Shown here piece by piece: positions 41,358-52,989 of a stretch of 64,000 nucleotides of DNA. Source of the DNA: Dipteris shenzhenensis (taxonomy: Eukaryota > Polypodiophyta > Polypodiopsida > Gleicheniales); NCBI GenBank assembly GCA_047967505.1, contig CM106539.1; one strand, 5' to 3'. The notes beneath the pieces are model-generated. The model searched no databases, was not told the DNA's origin, and saw only the letters and a program-made list of their open reading frames with translations. How positions within the stretch are numbered: the first letter of the stretch is position 1; every line of letters starts with the position of its first letter. The translations under genes and the position numbers were made by a program.

Positions 41358-44300
41358 CATGTCTACCACTAGCAACCTCAATTTGGAGGCATCTGCTAAG
41401 TTGGACAACTCCAATTATGGAACATGGAAATACCAAATGGAGAAAATTCTTGTACAAATGGGAATATGTAAATGGGTCTACACCTCAACCATTTAGTGTA
41501 CTAGCAACAACTCCCACCATTTCCGCACCATAAGTAGAAGGGTCTACACTTACACGAATTGTGTCCACACCTGCAGTAGATCCTGCCATTGCCTAAGCAC
41601 GAGTAGAATGGGACAAGAAAGACAAATATGCATATCATTTTATTAAACAAAATGTGCAAGATGTCATGCTTGAATAGCTCAACATAGTGAAGACATCCAA
41701 AGAAGCATGGGATATGATTTTAGTGTAGCTCTTTACGAGTCTAAGAACACATCTAGGATTCTCACACTGCAAAACTATATCAACCAGATTTTTTGCAATA
41801 GCAATGAAACTGGTCATGCTTATGTAGTCATCATGAAGGATTACAACAATTAACTCGCAGCAGTAGCAATAGGAGAGACTATGAATCCCACAGAAATGGT
41901 TAGAGTCATCTTGAATGGACTAGGAGAGGGATACAAGAATCTAGTTTAGAGTATTGCCATTCAAAGGCAGATTCCAACATTGGAAGAGTTACAGTCACTG
42001 TTACTTGGTGAATCACTTATGATTCAAGCCATTCAAGCATGCAAAGGTCATTCTAATGATCAATCATTCATAGCCTTAGGTAGAGGCACAGGTAGAGGCA
42101 AAGGCAAAGGTAGAGCATCTCAGAGAAGTCATCATTAGCATCCAAATCAGCATCAGCAACAACATCCACAATAGCATCAACATCAACATCCAAAAGTAAA
42201 TCATTACAATCGGGGGAGATTTCAAGGAAGAGGGAATGCATCCACACCAATGTGGCAAACATTTAGTGTAACTACTATCATCAGTTGGACACTATGAAAG
42301 AGATTGCCACAAAAAGTAGTATGACCAAGAAGTTCAATCTAGCAGCAATATAGGGAATTTTTGTGGAAGAGGAAATCACCATGGTGGACATTCAAGTCAT
42401 AGTCATTATGCCAATGCACCTTAGACAACATATCTTGCAAGTGAGGATATGTAGAAGACTGACACAATGTACATTGCCATTGATTGTAGTTCCAAAGGGG
42501 AATACAGTCCTCAAGTTGATCAAGCATATACTCCTCAGTTCGTTGATCAAGTATATGCTTGATCAATTCACAAGTGCAGATACTCCCTCGATACTCCTCA
42601 GCAGGATGCAATAGCTGAAAGGAAGAATGGGACTTTATCTAACAGTGCTAGAGCAATGCTCAGTGAGGAGCATCTCCCAAATCGGTATTGGGTAGAAGCA
42701 ATTGCCATTGCAAAAACTACTTGCTTAATTGGTTCTCGATTGAACCAATTCTGGGTATGAAGCCTTATGAGGCATTCATTGGATACAAGCCACGCATTGG
42801 GCATCTTTGCATATTTGATTGCATAGCATATGCCCACATACATGAAGAACATCACAGAAAGTTGGATGTGAAGTCACGTACATGCATCATGGTTGGCTAC
42901 AGTGAAGAAAGCAAAGCATACAAGTTGTATGATCCGATCAACTGAAAGGTCATAATCTCCAGAGATGTAACATTTGATGAAGATTCAAAATGGAAAACAT
43001 CAAATACATAGGAGATGGTCACACCCATTACTCAGTCACCTACAAAAAAGGTTGATGAAGAAGAGCAAGAATTGCTTGAGAATCCACCTCTAGAGTAGCA
43101 ACTTAGATGGTCTACTAGATAAAGCAGACCACTAGCTAGATTGATATATGATTAGAAAGGCAAAGCAATTCAAATTGAAACTACTAATTATGCTCTTATG
43201 ACTACCATCATGGCTACAGAAGAGCCATGTACTTTGAAGATGCAGTTAATAAGGTAGAATGGCATACTACTATGAATGAAGAAATTGCAGCTTTGTACAA
43301 AAACAATACTTGGAATTAATGTAACCTTTCATCAAGATTGAAGGCCATTGCAAGCAAATGGGTTTACAAAGTGAAGTACAATCTAGATGGAAGTATTGAA
43401 AGATACAAAGCGAGACTACTTACAAAAGCTTTTTGCATAGTAATATGGTCAAGACTATGATGTGACTTATGCTCAAGTAGTAAAGATCGATTCCATGAGG
43501 ATTTTATCACGAGCGACACTCAACGTATGGAATGTTTACCAGCTATATGTCAAAAAGTATTTTCTCAATCATGGTTACCTAGACAAGGAAGTCAACATGT
43601 AGCAACCAGCTAGGTATGTTGAACCAAGGAAATAGAGTTAGGTTTGCCATCTCAAGAAAAGTCTCTATAGCTTGAAGTAAGTACCTAGTAGTTGGTATAG
43701 CAGAATTGACAAGTATTTTGCTAATCTCAGATACATAAATTCCAATGTAGATCATACTCTCTACTACAAAGTTCAAGGGGAAGACATTAATATTGCACTT
43801 TTGTATGTAGATGATCTGATTGTGACATGAAGCTCTCATAGCTTCATCAAGAAGTTGAAACAAGAATTATTGCAGAGTTTGACATGAAAGATCTTCGACT
43901 TATGCACTATTGTCTTAGTATTGAGTCTAAAGAGACTCACACATCAGCTTCATGAGCCAACAAAAATATGTGGATAGTCTCCTAAAGAAGTTTCATATGG
44001 TAGATTGCAAAATTACAGAGCAGAGTTTGAAACTTACAAAAGATCTGGGAAAGCCCATAGGAAATGACAAGTACTATCGGCAGCTCATTGTATCACTTAT
44101 AGATCCGACTATCACAAGACCAGATATTTGTTATGCAGTTACTTCACTTTGCACGGTTTATGGAAAATAAAAAATAGTTTCACTGGAATGTAGCCAAGAG
44201 AGTCTTGAGATACATCAAAGGTACAAGACAATTTGGAATAGAATACAAAGGAAGTCATCCAAGGTGGCATGGATACTATGAGAGTGACTATGCAGGACAT

Positions 44301-44710
44301 CAAATAGATCAAGAGATCCACTCACGGATATGCAATTTTCCTTGGTCAAGGTGCTATATCATGGTTGTCAAACAAGCAGCCAACTATTTCTTTGTCTTCA
44401 ATAGAAGTAGAATATAGGGCACTCACAACAGGTGCATGTGAGGCTATATGGTTCAGAAGACTATTATCAGAAACAGATTACTTTGATGAGTCAAAACCAA
44501 CAACAATATACTGTGATAATCAATCAGCTCAAGCATTAGCCAAGAATCTAGTATATCACTCCAAAACCAAGCACATTGATGTTAGAAAATGCTTCATTAC
44601 ATAAAGAGTGCTACTTGGTGACATCACAATACAACACTGTGACAATAAAGAGAATGCTGCAGATATCTTTACCGAACCAATTGGGAAAGAGCTTTTTGAG
44701 AAGCGTTGAC
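41358..44710 (+). pseudogene. Copia element E gag-pol, internally deleted and decayed
   Basis: Gag starts at ATG 41358 (LDNSNYGTWKYQMEKIL, then LNGLGEGYKNLV near 41930) and ends with the rest of a zinc knuckle (VGHYERDCHKK near 42290). Protease and most of integrase are deleted. Integrase resumes at about 42604 (ERKNGT, then MKPYEAFIGYKPRIGH). Reverse transcriptase follows (43260-43870, NTW.., SKWVYKVKYNLDGSIERYKA), then RNase H (43950-44700, LSSIEVEYRALTTGACEA, TIYCDNQSA). Dozens of stops and frameshifts make it much older than copies A-D. Many stops are TAG or TAA at Gln positions. Confidence 0.88.
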
Positions 44711-44830
44711 AAGAACTTGGTTTGACGTAAAGGAAGGACATTCGGAATGTAATGTTCAGTCCTTCTTCCATTCCCCATAATCATCATCTTGAGGGTAGGC
44801 CTACTTCAAGATGTTAACCTTGAGGGAAGG

Positions 44831-45088
44831 TGTTGAGGATTCATCTCAACATCAAGTGATCATATGTGCATAGAACTAACACAAAAGAGAGATAAAAAGG
44901 AAAGGGTTAAAAAAAGAGAGAGGAAAGGGTTGGAAACCCTAGACCTAACCCTAACCCTAAAGGGGTTTGTATATATTCATTATTTTCAACTAAATCTAGT
45001 GTACATTTAGTCATTTGTGGTGTGTTTTGTAGCTATGCCCTCTCTCGTCATCTTCACTCTTCTCCTCTCCTATCTCCATATTCTTTTA
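44831..45088 (+). mobile_element. 3' LTR of copia element E
   Basis: About 258 bp, from TGTTGAGGATTCATCTC, after a purine tract ttgagggaagg. It carries an extra ~24 bp of GA-rich sequence compared with the 5' copy. The last bases are diverged (ttctttta against ttgttca), and no target duplication is recognisable. Confidence 0.82.
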
Positions 45089-45106
45089 TGCCGAAAATAG
45101 TGGACT

Positions 45107-45262
45107 ATTAATTCAAGGAAAGCCATTAAGGGGACATTAAGTTCTTCTCTCTCAAGAGAGTCTCCCTTTGAAAGTATTGAAATATAAATTCAAGGGAAGT
45201 CATTGAGGGGACATTTAGTTCTTCTCATCTCAAGATAGTCTCCCTTTGAAAGTATTTGAAAA
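45107..45262. repeat. ~78-bp tandem duplication
   Basis: Copies at about 45110-45180 and 45187-45262 share attcaag(g)gaa(a/g)(g)(c/t)catt(a/g)aggggacatt, agttcttctc and gtctccctttgaaagtatt. No gene. Confidence 0.8.
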
Positions 45263-45927
45263 TTTATGTAACTGCTAAGATCATAATATTCATTAAAGTG
45301 TTTTTCCCTGCTTGTATTAGTAGCTCATGAATTCCATGAAATAAGTATTGATAAGAAATAATTACTGCCATCAACCCAATATTCATCACAGTGCACCTTA
45401 TCAAATCTTATGATCTCTAACTCATGAAGGAGTTTACAGTTATTTGTTTCTTTTTAAAAACCTAGCGAAAAACATTAATAGCTATTTTAATATAAAGATA
45501 TCTCAAATTAGCTCAATATCTGAGTGTTCTCTTTTTTTATAGCTAGGTGAAAATTTTTACCTTAATTTTAAAATTTAGGTAAAATCTAGCAATTTGGAGG
45601 GAATCTTAAAAGTGGTAATATGCAATTTGTTTCTCACTTAATATGCATTATGTTATAGCGTACGTTCAAGTTCTATGGCCTACTCCAACGTTCAAGGTCA
45701 CACTCTCTCTCATACTCAAGCTCAAGGTCATGCTCTCTTTGCTTGGTTTCATGCTGAGCTGATTCACATGGCAGACTTCCACTATTGGATATTAGTGTGG
45801 GGGTCATTTTAGTCAATAGCATGATCTCAAGAAATCCATGGTCTTATGAGGATTTGACATGGGCACTTTTTGATGACAATCCTAGAAATTTGAATTTGTT
45901 TTTATCACGTTCATCAAGGATGTAAGC

Positions 45928-46044
45928 GTGGTTACGATGATTGAGGATGGTTTCATTTAGCCAATGCAATAGGGTTAAGGAGGAGTGGTTATGATGATTG
46001 AGGATGGTTTCATTTAGCCAATGCAATAGGGTTAAGGAGGAGTG
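45928..46044. repeat. Near-exact 59-bp tandem duplication
   Basis: The unit gtggttatgatgattgagg...aggaggagtgg is repeated head to tail (about 45928-45985 and 45986-46044) with one or two differences, so it is recent. The plus frame that opens just downstream (46042-46299, 85 codons) has no domain I recognise. Confidence 0.85.
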
Positions 46045-47404
46045 GGGAGGATATGCCAATGGGCCACAACCTATCTACATTGTAAATCATATGATTATAA
46101 AGTCATGGTAGCTTTCGTATCTGATAATGAAGAAAATACCAAACAACTAATAGGTGATAGCCCATGTCTTGAAATTTTTTGGCCTAGCTATGCCTTGGAA
46201 GAGAAAGGTGAAGAAGAGACCCTTTTTTCTTTTGGAACACTCATAGAAGTGGAACATGATGTACATCTAAGGGCTTGTACCACTAGCCAAAAGCAATAAA
46301 TCTTTTGTGACTAATGACTATCAAAAACTATAACCAAAACTTGGAGAGACTGAGTGTAAATAATGCATCGCATCCATGAGAAAAGCGCTTGAGGCTAACA
46401 CAATGCTTTGTTAGGATTGGCACAAAGATAATTATGTTGTTAATGTGTTTAGTGCTGGCATTGGATTGAGCAAGCAATTCGTGTGAAGCACCATTGTATT
46501 TCAATTATTGCCATGAAGGAGGAGGTGGATGTAGTGGAGCCAACATGCATGGTAGTGGTTGAGAAGAATGAGCACTTGCAAACAACAATGGGCAAGCTTG
46601 GATGTAATGCCAATTGAAAACTCTAGGTCCATAGCAAATGTTTTATCAATAGAGAGATGTATAGAATTATTTAAAAAATTAAGCCTTATTCTCCTCATTA
46701 GTGGACAAAACCTCCAAACTAAGATGATAAAACTAAGATAAATCCAAAGGCTTTATCATCAACTAATTATAGAGTATGGCTTGCCAAAATAGAACTTAGA
46801 AGACAAAAGTTTCTTCGATATCTACAAAAGAAATAACTAAGGAAACTTAGAACCAATAATAAAATTTGAGATAGACAAGGCACCATCAATCATCCAATGA
46901 ATTTAAAAGTAATTACATACACACATTCTTTCTTGCACTATGAAAAGAAAACAATTCAATTGAACATAATCTGAAATGAAATTGCAAGTGCAACTACACT
47001 AGTTAAAAGTACAAGAAATAAAACTAAATCACATGAAGAAACATGATACTACTAACAAGGACAAGAATTTTTGCAAGTGCAACTATAGTAGCAAAAGTGT
47101 CCAAGAAATGAAACTAAATCACATGAAGTAACATGATAATACTAGCAAGAGCACAAATTTTTGGTGCAATCACGACAAAAATATTAAAATCAATGATCCA
47201 ACCAAAATATGTGAGACTCGCAAAATCTCACAATGCCAAAAGATGCCTTGATTCCTATCATGCCAACCTATTTGCGTAGCATTCCAGGCCTCTTGAGTGA
47301 ACCATTTTCATGGCTAATTCCCATATGCATAAGCTACTACATTGTGGATAGAGTGGTCAAAATAGTGGATAAGTATCCAACCAAGTGTATATGAAACAAT
47401 CAAA
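46045..47404. other. No recognisable gene; one duplication
   Basis: Plus frames 46042-46299 and 46559-46741 are unknown and short. Around 46980-47160 a ~90-bp segment is duplicated (gcaagtgcaactac/ta..., aagaaat(a/g)aaactaaatcacatgaag(a/t)aacatgat). The rest is AT-rich. Confidence 0.45.
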
Positions 47405-47780
47405 TGAAATGAGTAAAATGTCATTTCTAAAGTAAAGGGATGAAGCACTAGAGAGGATCAATGTGAAGGAAAGTATATGAACTCATTATATTAAAAGATT
47501 AGATTTTTTAATGCAAGCCTCAATTCTATAGATGAGGAGCACTACTCAATCAAATGAATTTAGTAAGACAAATGTCATTTCTAAAGCAAAGAGATGAAGC
47601 ACTAGAGAGGATCAATATGAAAGAAAATATATGAACTAATTATATTAAAAGATTAGATTTTGTTAATGCAAGCCTCGATTCTAAAGATGAGGGGCATTGC
47701 TCAATCAAACGAATTTAGTAAGACAAACATCATTTCTAAAGCAAAAAGATGAAGTACTAGGAAGTACTAAATAGAAGCAG
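47405..47780. repeat. ~148-bp tandem repeat, about 2.4 copies
   Basis: Units start with (a)tcatttctaaag(t/c)aaa and run through gatgaagcactagagaggatcaat, attatattaaaagattagatttt and gatgagg(a/g)gca to aaatgaatttagtaagacaaa. Starts are near 47422, 47570 and 47720; the third copy stops after about 40 bp. Copies are very similar, so the expansion is fairly recent. Confidence 0.85.
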
Positions 47781-50700
47781 TATGAAAGAAGATATATGAT
47801 TGTCTAAAATGTGGTGGAGTATGTGAGAAAGATGTGCCATGTGTGAATATGTAGATGTTGCAAACCCTTCAACTTATTTTTACTAAACTTTGTGGGTCAT
47901 GGTATACATAAACCTTTGAAATGACCAAATATGAATTCACTACCTTCTAAACAATGAGGAATACATTTTCAACATTCAAACAATGACATCTATTTACTAA
48001 TAAAGAAATCGCATTCTCTTGTTCAAGAGTGCAAGGTGGCTAACACGGCTAGTATCACATCATATGCTACCAATTAAAGGTTAATTTCTTTGATGCTTTA
48101 GTTTGTAGGATTTTTGTGAGAGGTTGTCTTGAGCATTTCCAATAGGCTTAGTCACTCCATCAAAGAATATGGGCATCAACAATGAGGCTAGTGGAGTAGT
48201 GTAGTGCTTAGGACTCACAATTTCTTAAACACGCCATTACATGGGTTTGACGAGTATAACTAATTTTGTTGTTGTAGATTAGGAACACAACTTGTTTTTC
48301 ATCCAAATGTGAGCGATCAACTCAGCTTAACTTGCACCATGTTTTATATTAGGGAAGGCATGCTAGCCTTGCAAAGTGGTTACTTTATGGCATGGAGGTG
48401 GCTTTAGCCCGATCATGTCTTTAGAGGTACAAGGACATTTCTTGGTAGGTTTGTACCTGTCCAACCTCACACTTTATTTTATGCAATTAAAGTGAATGTG
48501 TAGTGCTCTCTCACATTAACTAGAATCTTCCAGTACTTATACCGCATGCATGTTGAGGACAAGAGAAAAGAGGGTGAGTGGAAAACCTTCATAAAGGATA
48601 AAGTGAAAGATTGGAGGAGCAGATGAGGAAACGTCGGCATGGAATAAAGGGAGAGGGGGTAGATTGGAGGAGAGTGGTTTGGACCCCAATTCTAAAAGAG
48701 AGAATGAAAATTATTGTGTTTGCATGACACTAAAGGCATCAAAGAAGGAAAAAGGAGGTGAGAACAAAATATTTTTTTCTTAAAAATTCAAGTCCACGTG
48801 TTTGGAGCAGTGTTCATAGAGAAGTTTGATAGAGAAACCTACAACTTTCACCTTGTAGGTTTTTCCCAGAAATTTTCAAATTTTGAGCCCAAAATGTAAC
48901 TAAAACATGAAAGTTTTACGAATTTTTTGAAATTGCAAAAATAAAATTATGTGTTAGACTTGAAAGTTTGCTGTTTCATTGTACATAGTTTGTGGGTTTT
49001 CTGTGAAAATTGGAGGTTTTGCTGACAAAATTTGTGTGTCGTTTTAGCAAAACACGACGAGTTGTTGGAGGCTGTGAATAAAAAATTATCGGGTAAAAGT
49101 AGAAATGTTTGAAATTCACCAAAGAGTAAACATAAGAAGAATACACATTTTGAAATTCACCCAAACGCCTTTTTTTTTTTTGGGGGGGGGGGGGGGGGGA
49201 AATCAAAATTGTATGAAAAGGGAAAAGGACTTCAAAATTGTATGAAAAATCACCAAAAAACATTAAACGCACTGATGATGGAATCTAGCTTTACACGTGG
49301 AAGGAAATGAGTGAAAGAGAAATTTTAGGGATAATTATGGGAATCTTTAACTAGTTGACTCCTTGCAGTTGCTCTGCGAGCTTCGTTATCTTCTAAGTTC
49401 TCATCATCTCACCTTTCAAGGTCTACTGATTTGAGGTGTAGGCTGTTGCTACTGATCCGCTTCATCTTCCTTATTTCAATTGCCTCATCGCTCTCTGTTT
49501 GTTGCAATTCAGACGATACAGAAGGTATGCTTCATTCATCCGCCCTCCCGCCCTTATCCACAACCGCTATCAATGACTTCTCCTCCCTCAGCTTTCTTGT
49601 ATACTGAACGCCTTGGGATTTGTATCTCTTGCCGTCCAGGCCAACGGAAGATAAGCTTAATGCCGTTTCATGAGCGCCCACTAATTACTCATCCGGCTAC
49701 CAGCCACGTTTCGTAAACTGGTCCGATTACAGTGACGCATCTAGCAGGCACGTTCTTGCCAGCTTATGCGCAGCCTAGCAAAACATATCAGCTCAAATTG
49801 TTGTGCTCGCTCTTATCTCTACACTTTCTACTCTGTATCGGAGACGAGGACGTCCCTGTGCACGATGCTCGCAGTGTGTATTCAATGAAGGTCAAATCTG
49901 TTTACTTCAAACCCAGTGCTCCAGAAATTCGATTTGTGTAAGTGTAGCCATTCCGACTTGTAAGAATAAGGCGTTTGCTCTGTTATCTCTGGACTAGCAG
50001 AGGAGCGCCTCATCCAATGGGGTTGCAGCACAGGCACCGCAGCGGCATTGGAGGAGGGCTTATCATTCCATCCTCCCCCTTCGTTATTAGGCCTTCTCAT
50101 TTTCGTTTTCCACACCCTCCGCCTCTCAACTAATGCAAATGGAATTTGCATATCTTGTTGGGAAGGGGGGCAAATGCTATATTAATACAGACCAAATGAT
50201 CAAGCTTAAAGTCTAAGGAACCAATTAGAGATCTTATCACACCACTGTCTTAAGTAAAGATGATACAATTGATCCTCTCATATTGATAAATCTGTTGTCA
50301 ATATTAAAAGAAATTATAACTGCGCACAAAAACCCTAGACTTGCCGAATTTTGATTGTCAGTATGGTGAATGGGTTGTGTTCCAAAGGCAGCATCATGTA
50401 CAGGTAGGATTCATCATCTTTATGCAATTGCTAGCACCTTCTACCTGCCAACATAAAAGATGAGAATTAGGTGTCCCCAAGCTGTTTTGCTATTTGTGAT
50501 GAGAAACACCATGCATTGATATCACAAGGGAAGTGATTGTTTTTAATTGTTGTGAAAGGTTAATCAATTAGAAAATCCCTTATTGTCATCCTCACTGATG
50601 CTAGATGTTTAATGTCACATCGTACAAGTGCATGTGGATGCTTTATGAGTGACTAATCTCCTTTTTGGAATTTAAACTTGCCTTGTGTACATTCAACAGT

Positions 50701-50966
50701 ACATGCTAACTTGACAGTGCAAAAAAGGTATAATAATGGCTAGTTATACTAAAGATCATTGACAATTTCATTTTTGTGACTTTTTAAATTTGACTTTCTC
50801 TAATGAAGGTTGACTTTACAGAAGCAAAATGGCCTTTATGAACTTATCTGATGTTTGCATCCTTGATGTGAGAATCAAGGAACTAACAACTACTTTAAAA
50901 ATGCGTTGGTAACACAAGATTTTACCAAATGGTTCATGGCAGTTTACCACTTGAAGCGCTAGAATA
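47781..50966. other. Intergenic sequence and likely DA1 upstream region
   Basis: No supported gene. A homopolymer pair, T12 then G18, lies at 49170-49199. From about 49340 the sequence is less AT-rich and has short open frames on both strands (49480-49716, 49732-49941), which may be 5' untranslated exon or promoter of the DA1-like gene. I cannot fix its transcription start. Confidence 0.4.
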
Positions 50967-52442
50967 ATGCAGTGGCTTCATAAAGTTTCCAGTGGTCCAT
51001 CTCTCTATAGAGTGGGAGAATATGAGAGTACATATGATTACCATCACAAGGACAGAGGCCATTATAGAGTGAGATTTCCAGCGTCTGTCAGCTCCAGTTT
51101 ATGCCTTTCTTTTGTTTTGCTCAAGCTTGGTATTCTTTGGTGTACTTTTAACATAGATACTCTAGTTTTACGTCCAGCTCTTGTTCTTAGAAGCGCAAGA
51201 AATGTGCAGGACCACAAATCCAGACAGCTGATAGAAGATGAGGAGCTTGATGAAGCAATTGCTCTTTCCCTATCAGAATACGAATACAAGACAGGAAAAA
51301 AAGGTATCAAATTGTTTTACCTTGGAGAACATGCTGTTTATACACTGAGGAGAAAATGATGTCAAATTGTTTCATCTTGGTGGACATGCAACACTCGTCA
51401 TGGCCAAGAAAGGGCTAGTGAAACTTCCCAACTCGCTTGATATGGAAGACAAATAATACGTGCTTCTATTTCAGCGTTAAAATCCCTGGATAACTGCCCT
51501 TTCCTTTCCCAATCCACCACCATTTCTGCTTCTCTCTTTCCTTCTGGTTCATAAGAATCCATGCAAAATCCTCTTGATAGCAGAAACATTTCTGAACTCC
51601 AAACCCCCCAATTTAACTGGAAAAGTATCTTCAAGTTATCTTCAGACAACTGATTCCCCCATCTTTTTCCCTTTTTCCTGTGATGTTCTTCATATTTGAG
51701 AATTTACAAGTTCTCCTTACAGATTGTGGAGTGACTGAATTTATCTCACATTCAACAACTATAATTGAGACTGTATGATACAAACTCCAACTTTTCCATG
51801 ATTTAGCTTGTCTTTGAAAGGCTCAAAAGGCTCCTTTCATCTCACATGTCAACAACTAAAATGGAGATTGTATGATTTAAACTCCAACTTTTCCATGATT
51901 TAGCTTGCCTTTGAAAGGCTCAAAAGAATGCACAACCCTTTCTTACTGGATTGCTATTAAACATCTCGTTCTCATTCACATAGAGCCATGTGCTTATCTG
52001 GCCAAGTCTGCCCAAAACTGTTCTCCAACTCCACAGTATATATCGTCTTGATTCTAACACACATGTTCTAGTTCATGTGGCACAATATATTTTCTGATGT
52101 CTACAATGAAGCAATGGCTACGACAATGATACTTTCGCAACAGGAGTGACATCCAGACAGTGAGATTAGCGTGTCATTGGTGCCCTCCAAGATCCTGGCT
52201 TGGAATGCATGTCTTTGTGAGACTCTCAGTTTCCCAATAGGTTTCTAACATCACTGTTGAGAATGGGCGTACCTATATTATAAATGCAACCAGCATACTG
52301 AGTCTATCATCTTTGCCTTCTACTGCATCTATTAAATGAACATCTCTCTCTCTCTCTCTCTCTCTCTCTGATGGAGAGAGAGAGAGAGATGATGATGATG
52401 ATGATGGAGAGAGAGAGAGAGAGAGAGAGAAAGAGATGATGA

Positions 52443-52476
<34 letters not shown>

Positions 52477-52940
52477 GGTGGTGGTGGTAGTATTAACGTC
52501 ACTGCAGAAGTAGCTCATCCTATGAACCATAAATATGGAGTAAAAGCCGCAGTGGTTGCTACTGATAATGAGTGCACAACCAGGAGGATGCTCAAGGAGT
52601 TGTTTCCTTGCCTCATGCTTGGGTGCTCATGCCTGGGTGATATGTGTCCTTATTGCATCCATACTGCAGTGCTAGGAGGAAAATTGGTGTCCCTCTAGAA
52701 TGCGGTCAAATCTATCCCAGATAGGAGAGTGCATTGTATTTCTACAAGGATGTGCTGCTCCGTACCAACCAATGCCTAAACAACTTAGGAGATACACCCT
52801 CTCATCCCCGTCTCAGATGGTTCCAGCAAAAACCTTGCCTTGTATGAATGATTTATGGGCTGTGTGGAGGATCTATATGTATGCTCCTATAGGTGTCCTG
52901 TGAAAGGCTACCTTCCAACCCCACATAGCAGGACTGGTGT

Positions 52941-52989
<49 letters not shown>

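Noticed and set aside
44945-44962. Telomere-like ccctaaccctaaccctaaa
   Set aside because: It is a short run inside the LTR of element E, present in shorter form in the other LTR, so it is not a telomere remnant.
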